55,967 nucleotides of DNA from Gillisia marina (GTDB lineage Bacteria > Bacteroidota > Bacteroidia > Flavobacteriales > Flavobacteriaceae), in the NCBI RefSeq assembly GCF_000258765.1, contig NZ_AJLT01000008.1, positions 1 to 55,967 on the forward strand, given 5' to 3'. Numbering within the stretch: the first letter of the stretch is position 1; each line of letters starts with the position of its first letter. The translations under genes and the position numbers were made by a program. The notes under the pieces were generated by a model that did not search any database, had not been told where the DNA came from, and was given only the letters and a program-made list of their open reading frames with translations. This document shows positions 1 through 9,453 of this stretch, one piece after another.

Positions 1-479
1 TAAGTACATTTATAATCACATCCATCCTGCACTTTTAAAAAGGCCCTTGTTCTATCTCCAAATGAATATGCACTTTCGTAGAAATCGGCATCTGCTATTT
101 CACAAGAATGAATTTCAGCAAATTCTTGTTTTGTTAGATCGTTAAGATAATCGGTAATTTTAAATTTTTCGGTCGCTCCAAGAACGAGATCTACTCCATT
201 TACATCTGCTAATTCTTCAGGTTTTAATTGCGCATAACAACCAATTGCAATTACAAAAGCATCTTCATTTGCTTTTTGAGCTTGCTTCACTATAGATTTA
301 AATCTTTTATCGGCATTTTCGGTAACAGAACAGGTATTAATCACATAAATATCAGCTTCTTCTGAAAATTCCACACGCTTGAAACCTTCATTTTTAAAGG
401 AACGAGCGATCGTACTAGTTTCAGAAAAATTAAGCTTACAACCCAAGGTATAAAAAGCTACTTTTTGAAGATTAGCCAT
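1..479 (-). CDS. mtaB: tRNA threonylcarbamoyladenosine methylthiotransferase MtaB, N-terminal part (cut by window edge)
   Basis: The first 159 residues of a radical-SAM methylthiotransferase, which adds a methylthio group to t6A37 of tRNA. The protein begins MANLQKVAFYTLGCKLNFSE; the TLGCKLN start with its cluster-binding Cys, the second Cys in NTCSVTENADKR and the third in AIGCYAQLKPEE are the three Cys of the N-terminal UPF0004 domain. The visible part ends at GCDYKCTY, the beginning of the radical-SAM CxxxCxxC motif, so the radical-SAM and TRAM domains lie outside the window. The TLGCKLN motif and the AQLKPEE stretch favour MtaB over RimO or MiaB. The ATG at 477-479 follows a 95-base gap from the neighbouring minus-strand gene. 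Confidence 0.9.
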   Translation of the reverse strand, partial: MANLQKVAFYTLGCKLNFSETSTIARSFKNEGFKRVEFSEEADIYVINTCSVTENADKRFKSIVKQAQKANEDAFVIAIGCYAQLKPEELADVNGVDLVLGATEKFKITDYLNDLTKQEFAEIHSCEIADADFYESAYSFGDRTRAFLKVQDGCDYKCT

Positions 480-574
480 TGTTTTATTCTTTAAATTCTC
501 CTACAAAAAAGGAATTGCAAATATACCAACTAAACTCGGGTTGATAAAATGTATAGGTAATGAGAATTAAACAT

Positions 575-1747
575 TTAATCCCTTCTCCACTTTTTAGTTT
601 CCTCAAATACGTGCTCTAGGATTTCCTTATCATCTTCAGAAAATTCAATTCCTCTACGTTGCATCACTATTTCTGCTACTTCAAAAGCTTTAGATGTTTT
701 ATAGGTTGTCATACCAGCGCTTCCACCCCAACTAAAACTCGGTATAAAATTACGTGGAAATCCGCTGCCAAAAATATTTGAACTCACTCCAACAACGGTA
801 CCTGTATTAAACATGGTATTGATTCCACATTTGCTATGATCTCCCATCATAAGTCCACAAAACTGCAATCCTGTTTTAGCAAATCCTTCAGTTTCATAAT
901 CCCAAAGTCGGACTTCAGCATAATTATTTTTAAGATTGGAGTTATTAGTGTCTGCACCAAGATTACACCACTCCCCCAATACAGAATTCCCTAAAAATCC
1001 GTCATGCCCTTTATTTGAATAACCAAATATCACCACATTATTTACTTCTCCACCAACTTTGGAGTGCGGACCAATAGTAGTTGGCCCATACACCTTAGCC
1101 CCTAATTTTAAAGTAGCGTGCTCACAAAGTGCAAATGGCCCTCGAACCAAACTCCCTTCCATTATTTCTGAATCTGCTCCTATATAAATAGGCCCAGCAG
1201 AAGCATTCAATGATGCAAATTCTACTGTTGCTCCTTCTTCTATGAAAATATTTTCTGGATGAATCACATTATTGGAAACTGGAATTGGTTGAGATTCTCG
1301 ATCGCGGGTTAAAAGTTCGAAATCTGCAGCAATAGCTTCCGCATTTCTAGAGAAAATATCCCAAGTATGAGCAATCTGAAAAGGATCACCTTCTAATTCT
1401 AATGCCAAATAAGTTGAAAAATCTACTTCTTGATCCTCAAGAGCATAAAATGCTACTATATCTTCCTCAAAAAAGATTGCCTCATTTTCTCCTAAGTTTT
1501 CCACTTGAAACAATAGCTCTGGTGTGGGTAAAAAAGAAGCATTTATCATCACATTCTTTTCCAGTTCTACCATTGGCCATTTGTTAGCCAAATAATCCTC
1601 GGTTACTGTAGATGTGGTTGTTCCTAACAATTTCTCCCATTTTTCACGAATGCTTAGAATCCCAATTCTAATATCTGCGACCGGCCGTGTAAAGGTAAAA
1701 GGCAAAAGTTGGTTTCTAGAAGAACCATCAAAAAGTATATAATTCAT
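575..1747 (-). CDS. GlmU-like putative sugar nucleotidyltransferase with left-handed beta-helix (TIGR03991 type)
   Basis: A 390-residue protein that opens MNYILFDGSSRNQLLPFTFT and carries a C-terminal hexapeptide-repeat beta-helix (about residues 170-350: runs such as IYIGADSEI, VYGPTTIGPHSKVGG, GINTMFNTGTVVG). This is the Bacteroidota family named UDP-N-acetylglucosamine diphosphorylase/glucosamine-1-phosphate N-acetyltransferase by similarity to GlmU, involved in making UDP-GlcNAc or a related nucleotide sugar. The N-terminal domain lacks the usual LAAGxGTRM pyrophosphorylase loop, so the exact reaction is uncertain. It lies downstream of rpmE2 on the same strand but behind that gene's terminator. 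Confidence 0.82.
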   Translation of the reverse strand: MNYILFDGSSRNQLLPFTFTRPVADIRIGILSIREKWEKLLGTTTSTVTEDYLANKWPMVELEKNVMINASFLPTPELLFQVENLGENEAIFFEEDIVAFYALEDQEVDFSTYLALELEGDPFQIAHTWDIFSRNAEAIAADFELLTRDRESQPIPVSNNVIHPENIFIEEGATVEFASLNASAGPIYIGADSEIMEGSLVRGPFALCEHATLKLGAKVYGPTTIGPHSKVGGEVNNVVIFGYSNKGHDGFLGNSVLGEWCNLGADTNNSNLKNNYAEVRLWDYETEGFAKTGLQFCGLMMGDHSKCGINTMFNTGTVVGVSSNIFGSGFPRNFIPSFSWGGSAGMTTYKTSKAFEVAEIVMQRRGIEFSEDDKEILEHVFEETKKWRRD

Positions 1748-1845
1748 ATCCTATAATTTGAGCGCTAAAATACTAATGAAATTACATTATTAAAATTGCT
1801 TGATTAGGTATGTTTACTCTTAATATGTTTAAGAAATGACATTCC

Positions 1846-1876
1846 ATAAAAAAAAGCCTTCATTTCTGAAGGCTTT
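1846..1876 (-). terminator. Rho-independent terminator of rpmE2
   Basis: A perfect 10-bp stem (1853-1862 with 1867-1876) around a TTTC/GAAA loop; on the minus strand it is followed directly by a run of U. It lies 20 bases after the rpmE2 stop codon and separates that gene from the GlmU-like gene. Confidence 0.85.
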
Positions 1877-1896
1877 AGAGCGTCACTAAACAAGAA

Positions 1897-2148
1897 TTAT
1901 TTCTTGAATTTAGCGTATTTGTTCTTGAATTTATCAATTCTACCTGCTGTATCCAATAATTTAGATTTACCAGTATAAAATGGGTGTGATGTTCTTGAGA
2001 TTTCCAACTTGATCAATGGATACTCAGTTCCTTCAACTTCAATAGTTTCTTTAGTGTTCGCGGTAGATTTAGTAAGAAAGACTTCATCGTTAGACATGTC
2101 TTTAAATGCTACTAATCTATAATTTTCCGGATGGATTCCCTGCTTCAT
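1897..2148 (-). CDS. rpmE2: 50S ribosomal protein L31, type B
   Basis: An 83-residue protein starting [20 protein letters not shown], the standard opening of type-B L31. Length and the [17 protein letters not shown] segment fit the family. The zinc-binding Cys residues of type-A L31 are absent, as expected for the Cys-minus form. It is monocistronic, between its own promoter (2187-2216) and terminator. Confidence 0.96.
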   Translation of the reverse strand: MKQGIHPENYRLVAFKDMSNDEVFLTKSTANTKETIEVEGTEYPLIKLEISRTSHPFYTGKSKLLDTAGRIDKFKNKYAKFKK

Positions 2149-2186
2149 CTATATATTCTTTAAAATGGTGTTCGTTTTTCGAGTGG

Positions 2187-2216
2187 CAAATTTAATCATT
2201 TTTAATAAATATCAAA
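2187..2216 (-). promoter_or_regulatory. Bacteroidota-type promoter of rpmE2
   Basis: On the minus strand a TTTG (-33 box, 2213-2216) is followed after 18 bases by TAAATTTG (2187-2194), matching the TAnnTTTG -7 box of the Bacteroidota primary sigma factor. It is the best two-box promoter I found in the window, about 40 bases upstream of the rpmE2 start. Confidence 0.75.
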
Positions 2217-2283
2217 CTATATCCACGTTATTTTTTCAAGGATGTTCACAAAACATAAAATATTAATGTTTGTAACGAATTAG

Positions 2284-2291
2284 TATATTTG
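2284..2291 (+). promoter_or_regulatory. Probable -7 promoter element before the DUF4199 gene
   Basis: TATATTTG matches the TAnnTTTG -7 consensus and lies 38 bases before the start codon. No clear TTTG box is seen at the right distance upstream, so only the -7 half is supported. Confidence 0.4.
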
Positions 2292-2329
2292 TTAACTAAC
2301 CACAAAACTAATCTTTCAATCTTAATTTT

Positions 2330-2859
2330 ATGGAAAATCAACAAGCTACAGCTAAAAAATTTGTGCTTAACTACGGTCTATTATTAGGAATCGTATCAGT
2401 TATTTTTGGAGTAATAATGTATGTTACTAATGTATATTTAGACCCAAGTATTATATACACTGTTATTGGATTTTTAATTTTAATCGCCATTATAACAATG
2501 GCTATTAAAGCATTTAAAACTGAAAATGGCGGATTTTTGAGCTCGGAGAGGCTTTAAAGGTAGGAATAGGTGTAGCAGTTATTGGAGGAATTATCGCGGC
2601 TGTTTGGTCTTTTGTACTTATGAATTATATTGAACCAGATTACATGAGTCAGATGATGGAAGTTAATCGCGAAAAAATGATAGAGGCACAACCAGACATG
2701 ACCGAATCTCAATTAAATGCGGCCGAAGAAATGACTGCCAAATTTAGCTCTCCATTAATTGTGGTAGCTTTTTCATTAATCGGAAACTTATTTTTCGGAT
2801 TAATCATCTCTTTAATTGTAGGATTAATCATGAAGAATAAAAATCCTATGCAAGGATAG
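2330..2859 (+). CDS. DUF4199 membrane protein (frameshifted as read)
   Basis: Two frames make one 176-residue protein. The first runs MENQQATAKKFVLNYGLLLG to FKTENGGFLS and then hits a stop at 2555-2557; the second continues GEALKVGIGVAVIGGIIAAV to the stop at 2857-2859. One base is missing around 2541-2546 (GGFLS-x-GEALKVG expected). The protein has membrane segments near residues 15-32, 40-62, 78-98 and 145-167, a classic DUF4199 layout with a conserved loop carrying MMEVNREKM. Function is unknown. In Flavobacteriaceae this family often sits directly before a family 2 glycosyltransferase, as here (15-base gap). Confidence 0.8.
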
Positions 2860-2874
2860 TCTAAACAAATTTGA

Positions 2875-3833
2875 ATGCAACTATCTATAGTTATTCCTCT
2901 ATTAAATGAGGAAGAATCTTTAAAAGAATTATATAATTGGATTGTATCGGTGATGCAATCCAATTCCTATTCTTATGAAATTATTTTTATAGACGACGGA
3001 AGCACCGATGCTTCCTGGAAAACTATTTCTCACCTATCGGTTCAGGACTCTAATGTAAAAGGAATCAAGTTCAACCGGAATTATGGAAAATCTCAAGCGC
3101 TACACGCCGGTTTTTTAGAAGCTCAAGGAGACGTAATTATTACTATGGATGCCGATCTTCAGGATAATCCAGAGGAAATTCCGGAACTTTATAACCTCAT
3201 TCAAAAAGAACATTTCGATTTAGTTTCGGGTTGGAAAAAGAAACGATACGATTCTGTTCTCAGCAAAAATCTGCCTTCTAAACTCTTTAATGCTGCTGCT
3301 AGAAAAACATCAGGTGTTAAACTCCATGACTTTAACTGCGGATTAAAAGCTTACAAAAAAGAAGTTGTAAAGAACATAGATGTGTATGGAGAAATGCACA
3401 GATATATTCCTGTTTTAGCTAAAAATGCAGGATTTAGTAATATTACAGAAAAGGAAGTTCAACATCAGGCCAGAAAATACGGGAAGACAAAATTTGGGAT
3501 GGATCGCTTTATTAACGGTTTTCTAGACCTTATAAGTATTTGGTTCTTATCTAAATTTGGAAAAAGACCCATGCATCTTTTTGGAGCGCTTGGAGTGCTG
3601 ATGTTTTTCTTTGGGTTTTCGGCGGCTGCTGGATAGGGGTCTCGAAACTTTATAAATTATATCATGGGCTACCAAATATATTGGTAACTCAAAACCCCTG
3701 GTTTTACATCTCACTCATATTAATGGTAATAGGAACTCAGTTTTTCCTTGCAGGTTTTTTAGGAGAACTTATTTTAAGAAGCAGGCGCGATACGGAGAGG
3801 TATTTAATAAGCAAAACTACCGGAATCCAATAA
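2875..3833 (+). CDS. Family 2 glycosyltransferase, GtrB/dolichol-phosphate-mannose-synthase-like (frameshifted as read)
   Basis: The GT-A domain begins MQLSIVIPLLNEEESLKELY, with the nucleotide-binding IDDGSTD, the metal-binding DADLQDNPEE and the acceptor-region FNCGLKAYKKEV motifs: polyprenyl-phosphate glycosyltransferase features. The first frame stops at 3634-3636; one base (a T after GCTGCT at about 3630) is missing, after which the other frame gives WIGVSKLYKLYHG and a last membrane helix, ending RYLISKTTGIQ at 3833. The repaired protein is 319 residues with two C-terminal membrane helices, normal for the family. It probably transfers a sugar to a lipid carrier at the inner membrane. 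Confidence 0.85.
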
Positions 3834-3853
3834 TCTCTTTCCGCATTAATCCT

Positions 3854-3861
3854 TATTTTTG
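3854..3861 (+). promoter_or_regulatory. Probable -7 promoter element before the phospho-sugar mutase
   Basis: TATTTTTG matches the Bacteroidota TAnnTTTG -7 box and ends 18 bases before the ATG at 3880. The -33 box is not clear. Confidence 0.45.
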
Positions 3862-3879
3862 TTCAAAATTTTTGATCAC

Positions 3880-5610
3880 ATGACTCAAATTAAATCCGAT
3901 ATACTCTCTAAAGCGAAACTTTGGCTTTCCGATACTTTTGATGCAGAGACTCACGCACAAGTAAATCACCTAATTAACAACGATCCTAAAGAACTAGAAG
4001 AGAGTTTTTATAAAAATGCTGCTTTTGGTACCGGAGGAATGCGGGGAGTAATGGGTGCTGGCCCAAATAGGATTAATAAATATACCTTAGGAAAAAACAC
4101 ACAAGGGCTTTCAAACTACCTTAAAAGAGAATTTAAAGGAGAAGAAATACGCACTGTTATTGCCTACGACTGTAGAAATAATAGTAAAGAATTTGCTCAA
4201 ATAGTTGCAGATATATTTTCAGCAAACGGAATTAAAGTCTTTCTTTTTTCTGAATTAAGGCCAACTCCAGAATTATCTTTTGCGGTAAAACATTTAGATT
4301 GTCACTGCGGAATCGTGCTAACCGCGAGTCATAATCCTCCTGAATACAATGGCTATAAAGTTTATTGGCAAGACGGTGGGCAATTAGTTCCACCACAAGA
4401 TGCTCATATTATTAAAGAAATAGATTCTCTGAATTATTCTGAAATCAATTTTAAATCGAATCCAGAATTAATTCAATTAATAGATAACGAAGTAGATGAA
4501 GCTTTTCAAACTGCTTCTGTAAAAAATGGAAGTTTTGGTACTTCTCCTTCAGCAAAAAACAATCTCAAAGTGGTTTTCACTTCTTTGCACGGAGCCTCTT
4601 CTACGGCTACACCTCAAGTTTTAAAGAAAGCTGGTTACAACAATGTTTTTTTAGTTGAAGAACAAGCAGCACCAAATGCTAACTTCCCAACAGTTAAATC
4701 TCCAAATCCAGAAGAACCGGAGGCCTTGAAGATGGCTATGGAGCTCGCTGAAAAAGAGAATGCAGATATTGTAATAGGTACAGATCCTGATGGAGATCGT
4801 TTAGGAATTGCGGTTCGTAATCTAAATGATGAATTATTACTACTTAATGGAAACCAGACCATGGTAGTAATGACGTGGTTCTTATTAGAGCAATGGAAAA
4901 AAAGGGGAGATTTAAACAAAGATTCTTTTGTTGCTTCTACGATAGTTTCTACCCCGATGCTTAGAGATGTCACACAGTCTTATGGCGCTCATTATTTTGA
5001 GGTACTAACCGGTTTTAAATGGATCGCTAAAATGATCAAAGATCATCCGGAAATGGATTTTGTAGGCGGTGGTGAAGAGAGTTTCGGATTTATGGTTGGC
5101 GAATTTGTGCGTGATAAAGACGCAACCACTGCTACCCTACTTGCATGTGAGATCGCTGCCCAGATGAAAGAAAATGGAAGTTCTTTTTACAAGCAGTTAA
5201 TAGAACTTTACAAAGAATTTGGGTTTTATCAAGAAGAATTGATTTCTCTTGTAAAAAAAGGGATTGAAGGAGAATTACAGATAAAACAAATGATGGTAGC
5301 TCTTAGAGAGAATCCTCTAAAAGAGATCAATGGTGAAAAAGTGGTTTTAATAGAAGATTACCAAGCTTCGATTTCTAAAAACATGCAGGATCATTCGGAG
5401 ACTGCGATAGACCTTCCAAAATCCAATGTTTTAATCTATTATACAGAAGAAGGATCAAAAATCGCTGCCAGACCAAGCGGTACGGAGCCTAAAATTAAAT
5501 TTTACATCAGCGTTAATGAAGAATTGAAATCTTCTTCAGATTTTGACAGAGTACAACAATTATTACAACAAAAAATTACCGGAATTAGAGCAGCGCTTCA
5601 GGTAGACTAA
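3880..5610 (+). CDS. Phospho-sugar mutase (phosphoglucomutase/phosphomannomutase family)
   Basis: A 576-residue alpha-D-phosphohexomutase, interconverting hexose 1- and 6-phosphates. All four family motifs are present: the active-site TASHNPP with phosphoserine Ser150, metal-binding GTDPDGDR (300-307), the sugar-specificity loop GGEES (397-401) and the phosphate-binding RPSGTEPK (531-538). GEES with this length points to PGM/PMM type 2 (PgcA/YbbT group). The ATG at 3880 is used rather than a TTG at 3859, because the latter lies within the promoter element and adds only seven unconserved residues. The ABC transporter gene follows after nine bases, so the two are probably co-transcribed. Confidence 0.92.
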   Translation: MTQIKSDILSKAKLWLSDTFDAETHAQVNHLINNDPKELEESFYKNAAFGTGGMRGVMGAGPNRINKYTLGKNTQGLSNYLKREFKGEEIRTVIAYDCRNNSKEFAQIVADIFSANGIKVFLFSELRPTPELSFAVKHLDCHCGIVLTASHNPPEYNGYKVYWQDGGQLVPPQDAHIIKEIDSLNYSEINFKSNPELIQLIDNEVDEAFQTASVKNGSFGTSPSAKNNLKVVFTSLHGASSTATPQVLKKAGYNNVFLVEEQAAPNANFPTVKSPNPEEPEALKMAMELAEKENADIVIGTDPDGDRLGIAVRNLNDELLLLNGNQTMVVMTWFLLEQWKKRGDLNKDSFVASTIVSTPMLRDVTQSYGAHYFEVLTGFKWIAKMIKDHPEMDFVGGGEESFGFMVGEFVRDKDATTATLLACEIAAQMKENGSSFYKQLIELYKEFGFYQEELISLVKKGIEGELQIKQMMVALRENPLKEINGEKVVLIEDYQASISKNMQDHSETAIDLPKSNVLIYYTEEGSKIAARPSGTEPKIKFYISVNEELKSSSDFDRVQQLLQQKITGIRAALQVD

Positions 5611-5619
5611 AAATTAAGA

Positions 5620-7443
5620 ATGACCTATTTTAGAAAGATCTTAGAATATGCGAGGCCCTATAAGCAGTTCGCGATTTTAAATATTGTTTGTAATATTTTC
5701 TATGCACTTTTCAGTACGCTTTCGTTTATCGCTCTTATTCCAGTTATTGATATTTTATTTGATAAAAGTAAAAGAGTTGCTGTAAAACCAAATTATGAAG
5801 GAATAGCTAGCGCTAAGGACTTTATAATAGACTATTTCAATTACCAGGTTACACAAAAAGTGATCGAAGATGAAGTTTCAGCTTTGATATTTATATGCGG
5901 AATTGTGGTTTTGCTATTTTTCTTAAAAAATCTCTTTGGATACTTAGCAGCATTTTTTATTACTTTTTTGAGAAATGGTGTGCTTCGAGATGTAAGAAAC
6001 GCCGTTTATCATAAGATTCTTCATTTACCAATCTCTTACTTTTCTGAAAAGAAAAAAGGAGATATAATTTCCAGAATTACTGCCGATGTGAATGAAGTGC
6101 AAACTTCCTTTCTTTCCATCCTCGAACTTATAGTTAGAGAGCCACTTACAATTATCTTCACTATAATTGCTATGTTAATGATAAGTGCGAAACTTACCAT
6201 TTTCGTATTTATTTTTCTTCCTATCTCCGGCTTCATTATTTCCTTAATCGGTAAAAGATTAAAAAGTCAGTCTTTAAGAGCGCAGGAAGAAAACGGAAAT
6301 TTCTTGTCTATTGTAGAAGAAACCTTATCTAGTTTGAAAATTGTTAAAGGCTTTAATGCTGAAGATAAGTTCCAAGAAAAATTCGAAGGTTCTACCAATA
6401 GACTGAATAAAATCCTGAACAGTCTTATAAATCGACAAAACCTAGCTTCACCCACAAGTGAATTTCTTGGGATTTTTGTAATTGTAATTATTCTTTGGTT
6501 TGGAGGGAATATGGTTTTAATAGATGGCACTTTAGATGCAGCTGCTTTTATAGCTTTTTTAGGTTTAGCTTATAATATCTTAACTCCTGCAAAACAAATC
6601 TCTAAAGCGACCTATTCTGTTAAAAAAGGAAATGCAGCTGCGGAAAGGATTATTGATGTTTTAGAAACCCCTTCAACTATTGTAGACGCTAAAAATGCAA
6701 TTATTGCAACCGATTTTAAATCTACTATTCAAATTGAAAATATAGATTTTAAATACGAAGATGAGTTGGTTTTGAAGAATTTCAGCTTGAATGTACCAAA
6801 AGGCAGCACCGTAGCTCTAGTTGGACAATCTGGGAGTGGAAAATCTACGATTGCAAATCTAGTTACCCGGTTTTATGATGTTAACTCGGGAACCATAAAA
6901 GTAGATGGAGTAGATATCCGCGAGATCACAAAAAGATCATTACGAGATCTCATGGGATTAGTAACCCAGGATTCTATTTTATTTAATGATTCCATAAGAG
7001 ACAATATTGCGCTAGGTAAAACGAATGCAACAGAAGAAGAAATTATAGAGGCTTTAAAAATAGCTAATGCTTGGGAGTTTGTAAAAGACCTTCCAAAGGT
7101 GCTCGATACCAATATTGGGGATAGTGGGAACAAACTAAGTGGTGGGCAAAAACAACGTTTATCGATTGCCAGAGCCGTTCTAAAAAATCCTCCTATTATG
7201 ATCTTGGATGAGGCAACATCGGCTTTAGATACAGAGAGTGAAAAACTGGTTCAGAAAGCATTGGAAAATATGATGCGCAATAGAACCTCTATTGTGATTG
7301 CCCATAGGCTTTCTACCATTCAAAATGCAGATCTTATTGTGGTGATGCAAAAAGGCGAGATCGTAGAACAAGGAAAGCATAATGAGTTACTGCTTAAAAA
7401 CGGAGTATACAAGAAATTAGTAGAAATGCAATCTTTCGAATAA
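5620..7443 (+). CDS. ABC exporter, fused permease and ATPase (MsbA-like)
   Basis: A 607-residue half-transporter. The N-terminal part (about 1-340) has six hydrophobic segments of an ABC type-1 exporter; the C-terminal ATPase has Walker A GQSGSGKST (402-410), signature LSGGQ (506-510) and Walker B PIMILDEATSALD. It functions as a homodimer in the inner membrane. Similarity is to the MsbA/lipid A exporter group, but substrate cannot be told from sequence. It is nine bases behind the phospho-sugar mutase and ends before a strong terminator, forming a two-gene unit. Confidence 0.88.
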   Translation: MTYFRKILEYARPYKQFAILNIVCNIFYALFSTLSFIALIPVIDILFDKSKRVAVKPNYEGIASAKDFIIDYFNYQVTQKVIEDEVSALIFICGIVVLLFFLKNLFGYLAAFFITFLRNGVLRDVRNAVYHKILHLPISYFSEKKKGDIISRITADVNEVQTSFLSILELIVREPLTIIFTIIAMLMISAKLTIFVFIFLPISGFIISLIGKRLKSQSLRAQEENGNFLSIVEETLSSLKIVKGFNAEDKFQEKFEGSTNRLNKILNSLINRQNLASPTSEFLGIFVIVIILWFGGNMVLIDGTLDAAAFIAFLGLAYNILTPAKQISKATYSVKKGNAAAERIIDVLETPSTIVDAKNAIIATDFKSTIQIENIDFKYEDELVLKNFSLNVPKGSTVALVGQSGSGKSTIANLVTRFYDVNSGTIKVDGVDIREITKRSLRDLMGLVTQDSILFNDSIRDNIALGKTNATEEEIIEALKIANAWEFVKDLPKVLDTNIGDSGNKLSGGQKQRLSIARAVLKNPPIMILDEATSALDTESEKLVQKALENMMRNRTSIVIAHRLSTIQNADLIVVMQKGEIVEQGKHNELLLKNGVYKKLVEMQSFE

Positions 7444-7825
7444 TTTACGTTTAGCTTAAATACTGGAAGAGATTTATTATTTATTTTTAAAAAAACTTGA
7501 CGTGTGAAAAATACGATTAGGAATAAAAAAAAAGGATGAAGTAGGTTCATCCTTTTTTTTTAAAATGTTTTCATCTTGGGGAAATGAAAACTTAGGTTTA
7601 ATTCAATTTGTAATCTTTGGGGCAAAAAAAGATTAAATAATATTAACACTTCAAAGATATAAGAATAAATAGATTCTCCAAACAAAAAATGTATTTAAAC
7701 CAAAAATAATGTATTTAATCGTTGATTTTAACACTTATTCTTACAAAATTCCTACAATTATGGAGTTTCTCAACGTTTTAAGCCATGCTTTTTTTGTATA
7801 TATTCATGTTAGATAAAATAAATTC
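7444..7825. other. 382-base intergenic region with a terminator and two small stem-loops
   Basis: After the terminator at 7526-7561 come two stem-loops: GTTTTCAT/ATGAAAAC (7567-7574 with 7584-7591) and TAATCTT/AAGATTA (7611-7617 with 7629-7635). Both have TTGGGG at the start of the loop. The rest is AT-rich and holds no gene that I can support. The promoter for the ECF sigma operon must be in its right half, but I see no clear TAnnTTTG box. Confidence 0.5.
7526..7561 (+). terminator. Rho-independent terminator after the ABC exporter gene
   Basis: The GGATGAA/TTCATCC stem (core 7534-7552) is extended by flanking A and T runs to about 15 bp and ends in a long T run. It is 82 bases past the stop codon and is also flanked by A residues, so it may act in both directions. 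Confidence 0.8.
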
Positions 7826-8371
7826 TTGAAATTAGAGGAAGATATATTACTAAAAAGGCTTCAAAACCCTAAAACGCTCAAAAATGCATTTGGGGAATTG
7901 GTAACGCTATACAAAGAGCGCTTGTATTGGCATATTAGGAACATGGTTAAAGATCATGAAGATTCAGATGATATCCTTCAGAATACATTTATTAAGATCT
8001 TTAAGAATATCCATAATTTTAAGGGGGAAAGTCAACTTTATTCTTGGATGTATCGCATTGCAACAAATGAATCGCTTACATTTCTTAATAATAAGGCGAA
8101 GCGAATTCAGTTAAGTTCAGAAGAGCTTCAGAATAATTTAATCGAAAAATTAGAAAGTGATGTTTATTTTGAAGGTGATGAAATTCAGCTTAAACTTCAA
8201 AAAGCTATTGCAACGCTGCCTGAAAAACAACAATTAGTGTTTAATATGAAATATTTTCAGGAACTAAAATACCGCGAGATCGCTGCTATTTTGGGCACAA
8301 GTGAAGGCGCACTTAAAGCATCCTACCATATTGCAGCAAAAAAAATTGAGGATTATTTAAAAATGGATTAA
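7826..8371 (+). CDS. ECF-family RNA polymerase sigma factor
   Basis: A 181-residue sigma-70 ECF protein. Region 2 shows DSDDILQNTFIKIFKNIHNF and the SWMYRIATNE stretch; region 4 shows LPEKQQLVFNMKYFQELKYR followed by a helix-turn-helix (EIAAILGTSEGALKASYHIA). The start is a TTG at 7826; an ATG upstream at 7806 is closed by an in-frame stop. It is first in a three-gene operon with a membrane protein and a periplasmic sensor-like protein, suggesting control by an envelope signal. Confidence 0.9.
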   Translation: MKLEEDILLKRLQNPKTLKNAFGELVTLYKERLYWHIRNMVKDHEDSDDILQNTFIKIFKNIHNFKGESQLYSWMYRIATNESLTFLNNKAKRIQLSSEELQNNLIEKLESDVYFEGDEIQLKLQKAIATLPEKQQLVFNMKYFQELKYREIAAILGTSEGALKASYHIAAKKIEDYLKMD

Positions 8372-8403
8372 ACCTTGCTATATAATAAGAGTCTAAGAAT
8401 TAA

Positions 8404-8925
8404 ATGAAAATGAATTTAGAGAAATATAAAAATGAGTCCGGTTTTAAAATCCCTGATAACTATATGGAGGATTTTGAAACTAATTTATTTGAAAAACTGG
8501 AAATATCTTCTTCCAAGGATAAGGAGAGTAAATCTGGATTTCAAGTACCTACAGGCTATTTTAATACTTTAGAGGACACTATTCAGGCTAAACTGGACGC
8601 AGAAAATAATCGTGGAAAAATAATTGGCTTGTTCTCTAAAAAACAGCTTTATTATGCTTCAGCAATTGCCGCTATCTTCTTAGTGGTATTTAGCACAGTC
8701 TTATTAGAAGCACCAGATAATTCTGAATTAAACAATTTGGATTACGCTGCGATAGAACAATATATTGATGAAGAGGATCTGGATTTGAATTATAGCGATA
8801 TTTCGAATCTTATTTATGAAGAAGGAATTTTAATGGATGACCTTAATTCTTACAGTTTTAATGAACAAGCAGTTTTCGATTATTTAAGTGAAAATGTTGA
8901 AGACTCAGGGTTAATAATAGAATAA
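8404..8925 (+). CDS. Single-pass membrane protein of the ECF operon (possible anti-sigma factor)
   Basis: A 173-residue protein with one membrane helix around residues 78-101 (YYASAIAAIFLVVFSTVLL) and an acidic C-terminal half. The N-terminal, cytoplasmic part holds two copies of one short motif: SGFKIPDNYMEDFETNLFEKL (about 12-32) and SGFQVPTGYFNTLEDTIQAKL (about 44-64). There is no zinc-binding HxxxCxxC motif. The place between a sigma factor and a Spy-like protein suggests an anti-sigma role, which is inference. Codon 3 is also ATG, so the start could be 8410. Confidence 0.65.
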   Translation: MKMNLEKYKNESGFKIPDNYMEDFETNLFEKLEISSSKDKESKSGFQVPTGYFNTLEDTIQAKLDAENNRGKIIGLFSKKQLYYASAIAAIFLVVFSTVLLEAPDNSELNNLDYAAIEQYIDEEDLDLNYSDISNLIYEEGILMDDLNSYSFNEQAVFDYLSENVEDSGLIIE

Positions 8926-8928
8926 ATT

Positions 8929-9381
8929 ATGAAGAAAATCACACTACTTGTTATACTCTTTATTTCCTTTTACGGAATTCAAGCTCAGAACAGTAGAGAT
9001 AAAGAAGAGCATAGAGAGCAAATAAAAGCTATGAAAGTGGCTTTTATAACTCAGGAAATGAATATGGATCCAGAATTGGCTCAAAAATTTTGGCCTATCT
9101 ACAATAGATATGAGTGTCAAAAAATGGATCTACGCAGAAGAGAGCATGATGAAATTGAAAACATAGAATCACTTTCTGAGCAAGAAGCTGAAAAATTGAT
9201 AAGGGAATATCAGAATATTGAAAACGAAGAATATCAGATTAAAAAAACGTTGTTTTCAGATCTTAAAAAAATAATTTCAGCGAAAGAAATAATTAGGCTT
9301 CAGAAGTTGGAATCAGATTTCAATAAAAAGCTTTGGAAAGAATATAGAGACCGCAAAGATGCGGAACGCAAGAAAAATTAA
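8929..9381 (+). CDS. Periplasmic Spy/CpxP-like protein ('sensor of ECF-type sigma factor')
   Basis: A 150-residue protein with a cleavable signal peptide (MKKITLLVILFISFYGIQAQ) followed by a highly charged, all-helical region rich in Glu, Lys and Arg. The QEMNMDPELAQKFWPIYNRY and LSEQEAEKLIREYQ stretches resemble the LTxxQ-type helical repeats of Spy/CpxP chaperone-like sensors. It starts three bases after the previous stop codon. A likely role is to sense envelope state and report through the membrane protein to the sigma factor (inference from context). Confidence 0.72.
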   Translation: MKKITLLVILFISFYGIQAQNSRDKEEHREQIKAMKVAFITQEMNMDPELAQKFWPIYNRYECQKMDLRRREHDEIENIESLSEQEAEKLIREYQNIENEEYQIKKTLFSDLKKIISAKEIIRLQKLESDFNKKLWKEYRDRKDAERKKN

Positions 9382-9418
9382 ATACTATAAATAAGTTTTT
9401 GGTTGGTTAGTTAGAACT

Positions 9419-9442
9419 TCCGGATCTCGCGATCCGGATTTT
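9419..9442 (+). terminator. Terminator hairpin between the ECF operon and the Ycf48-like gene
   Basis: A perfect 8-bp GC-rich stem TCCGGATC/GATCCGGA (9419-9426 with 9431-9438), loop TCGC, then TTTT. It separates two convergent genes and probably stops the operon; on the other strand the U run is weak. Confidence 0.7.
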
Positions 9443-9453
9443 CGCTTTTAGCT

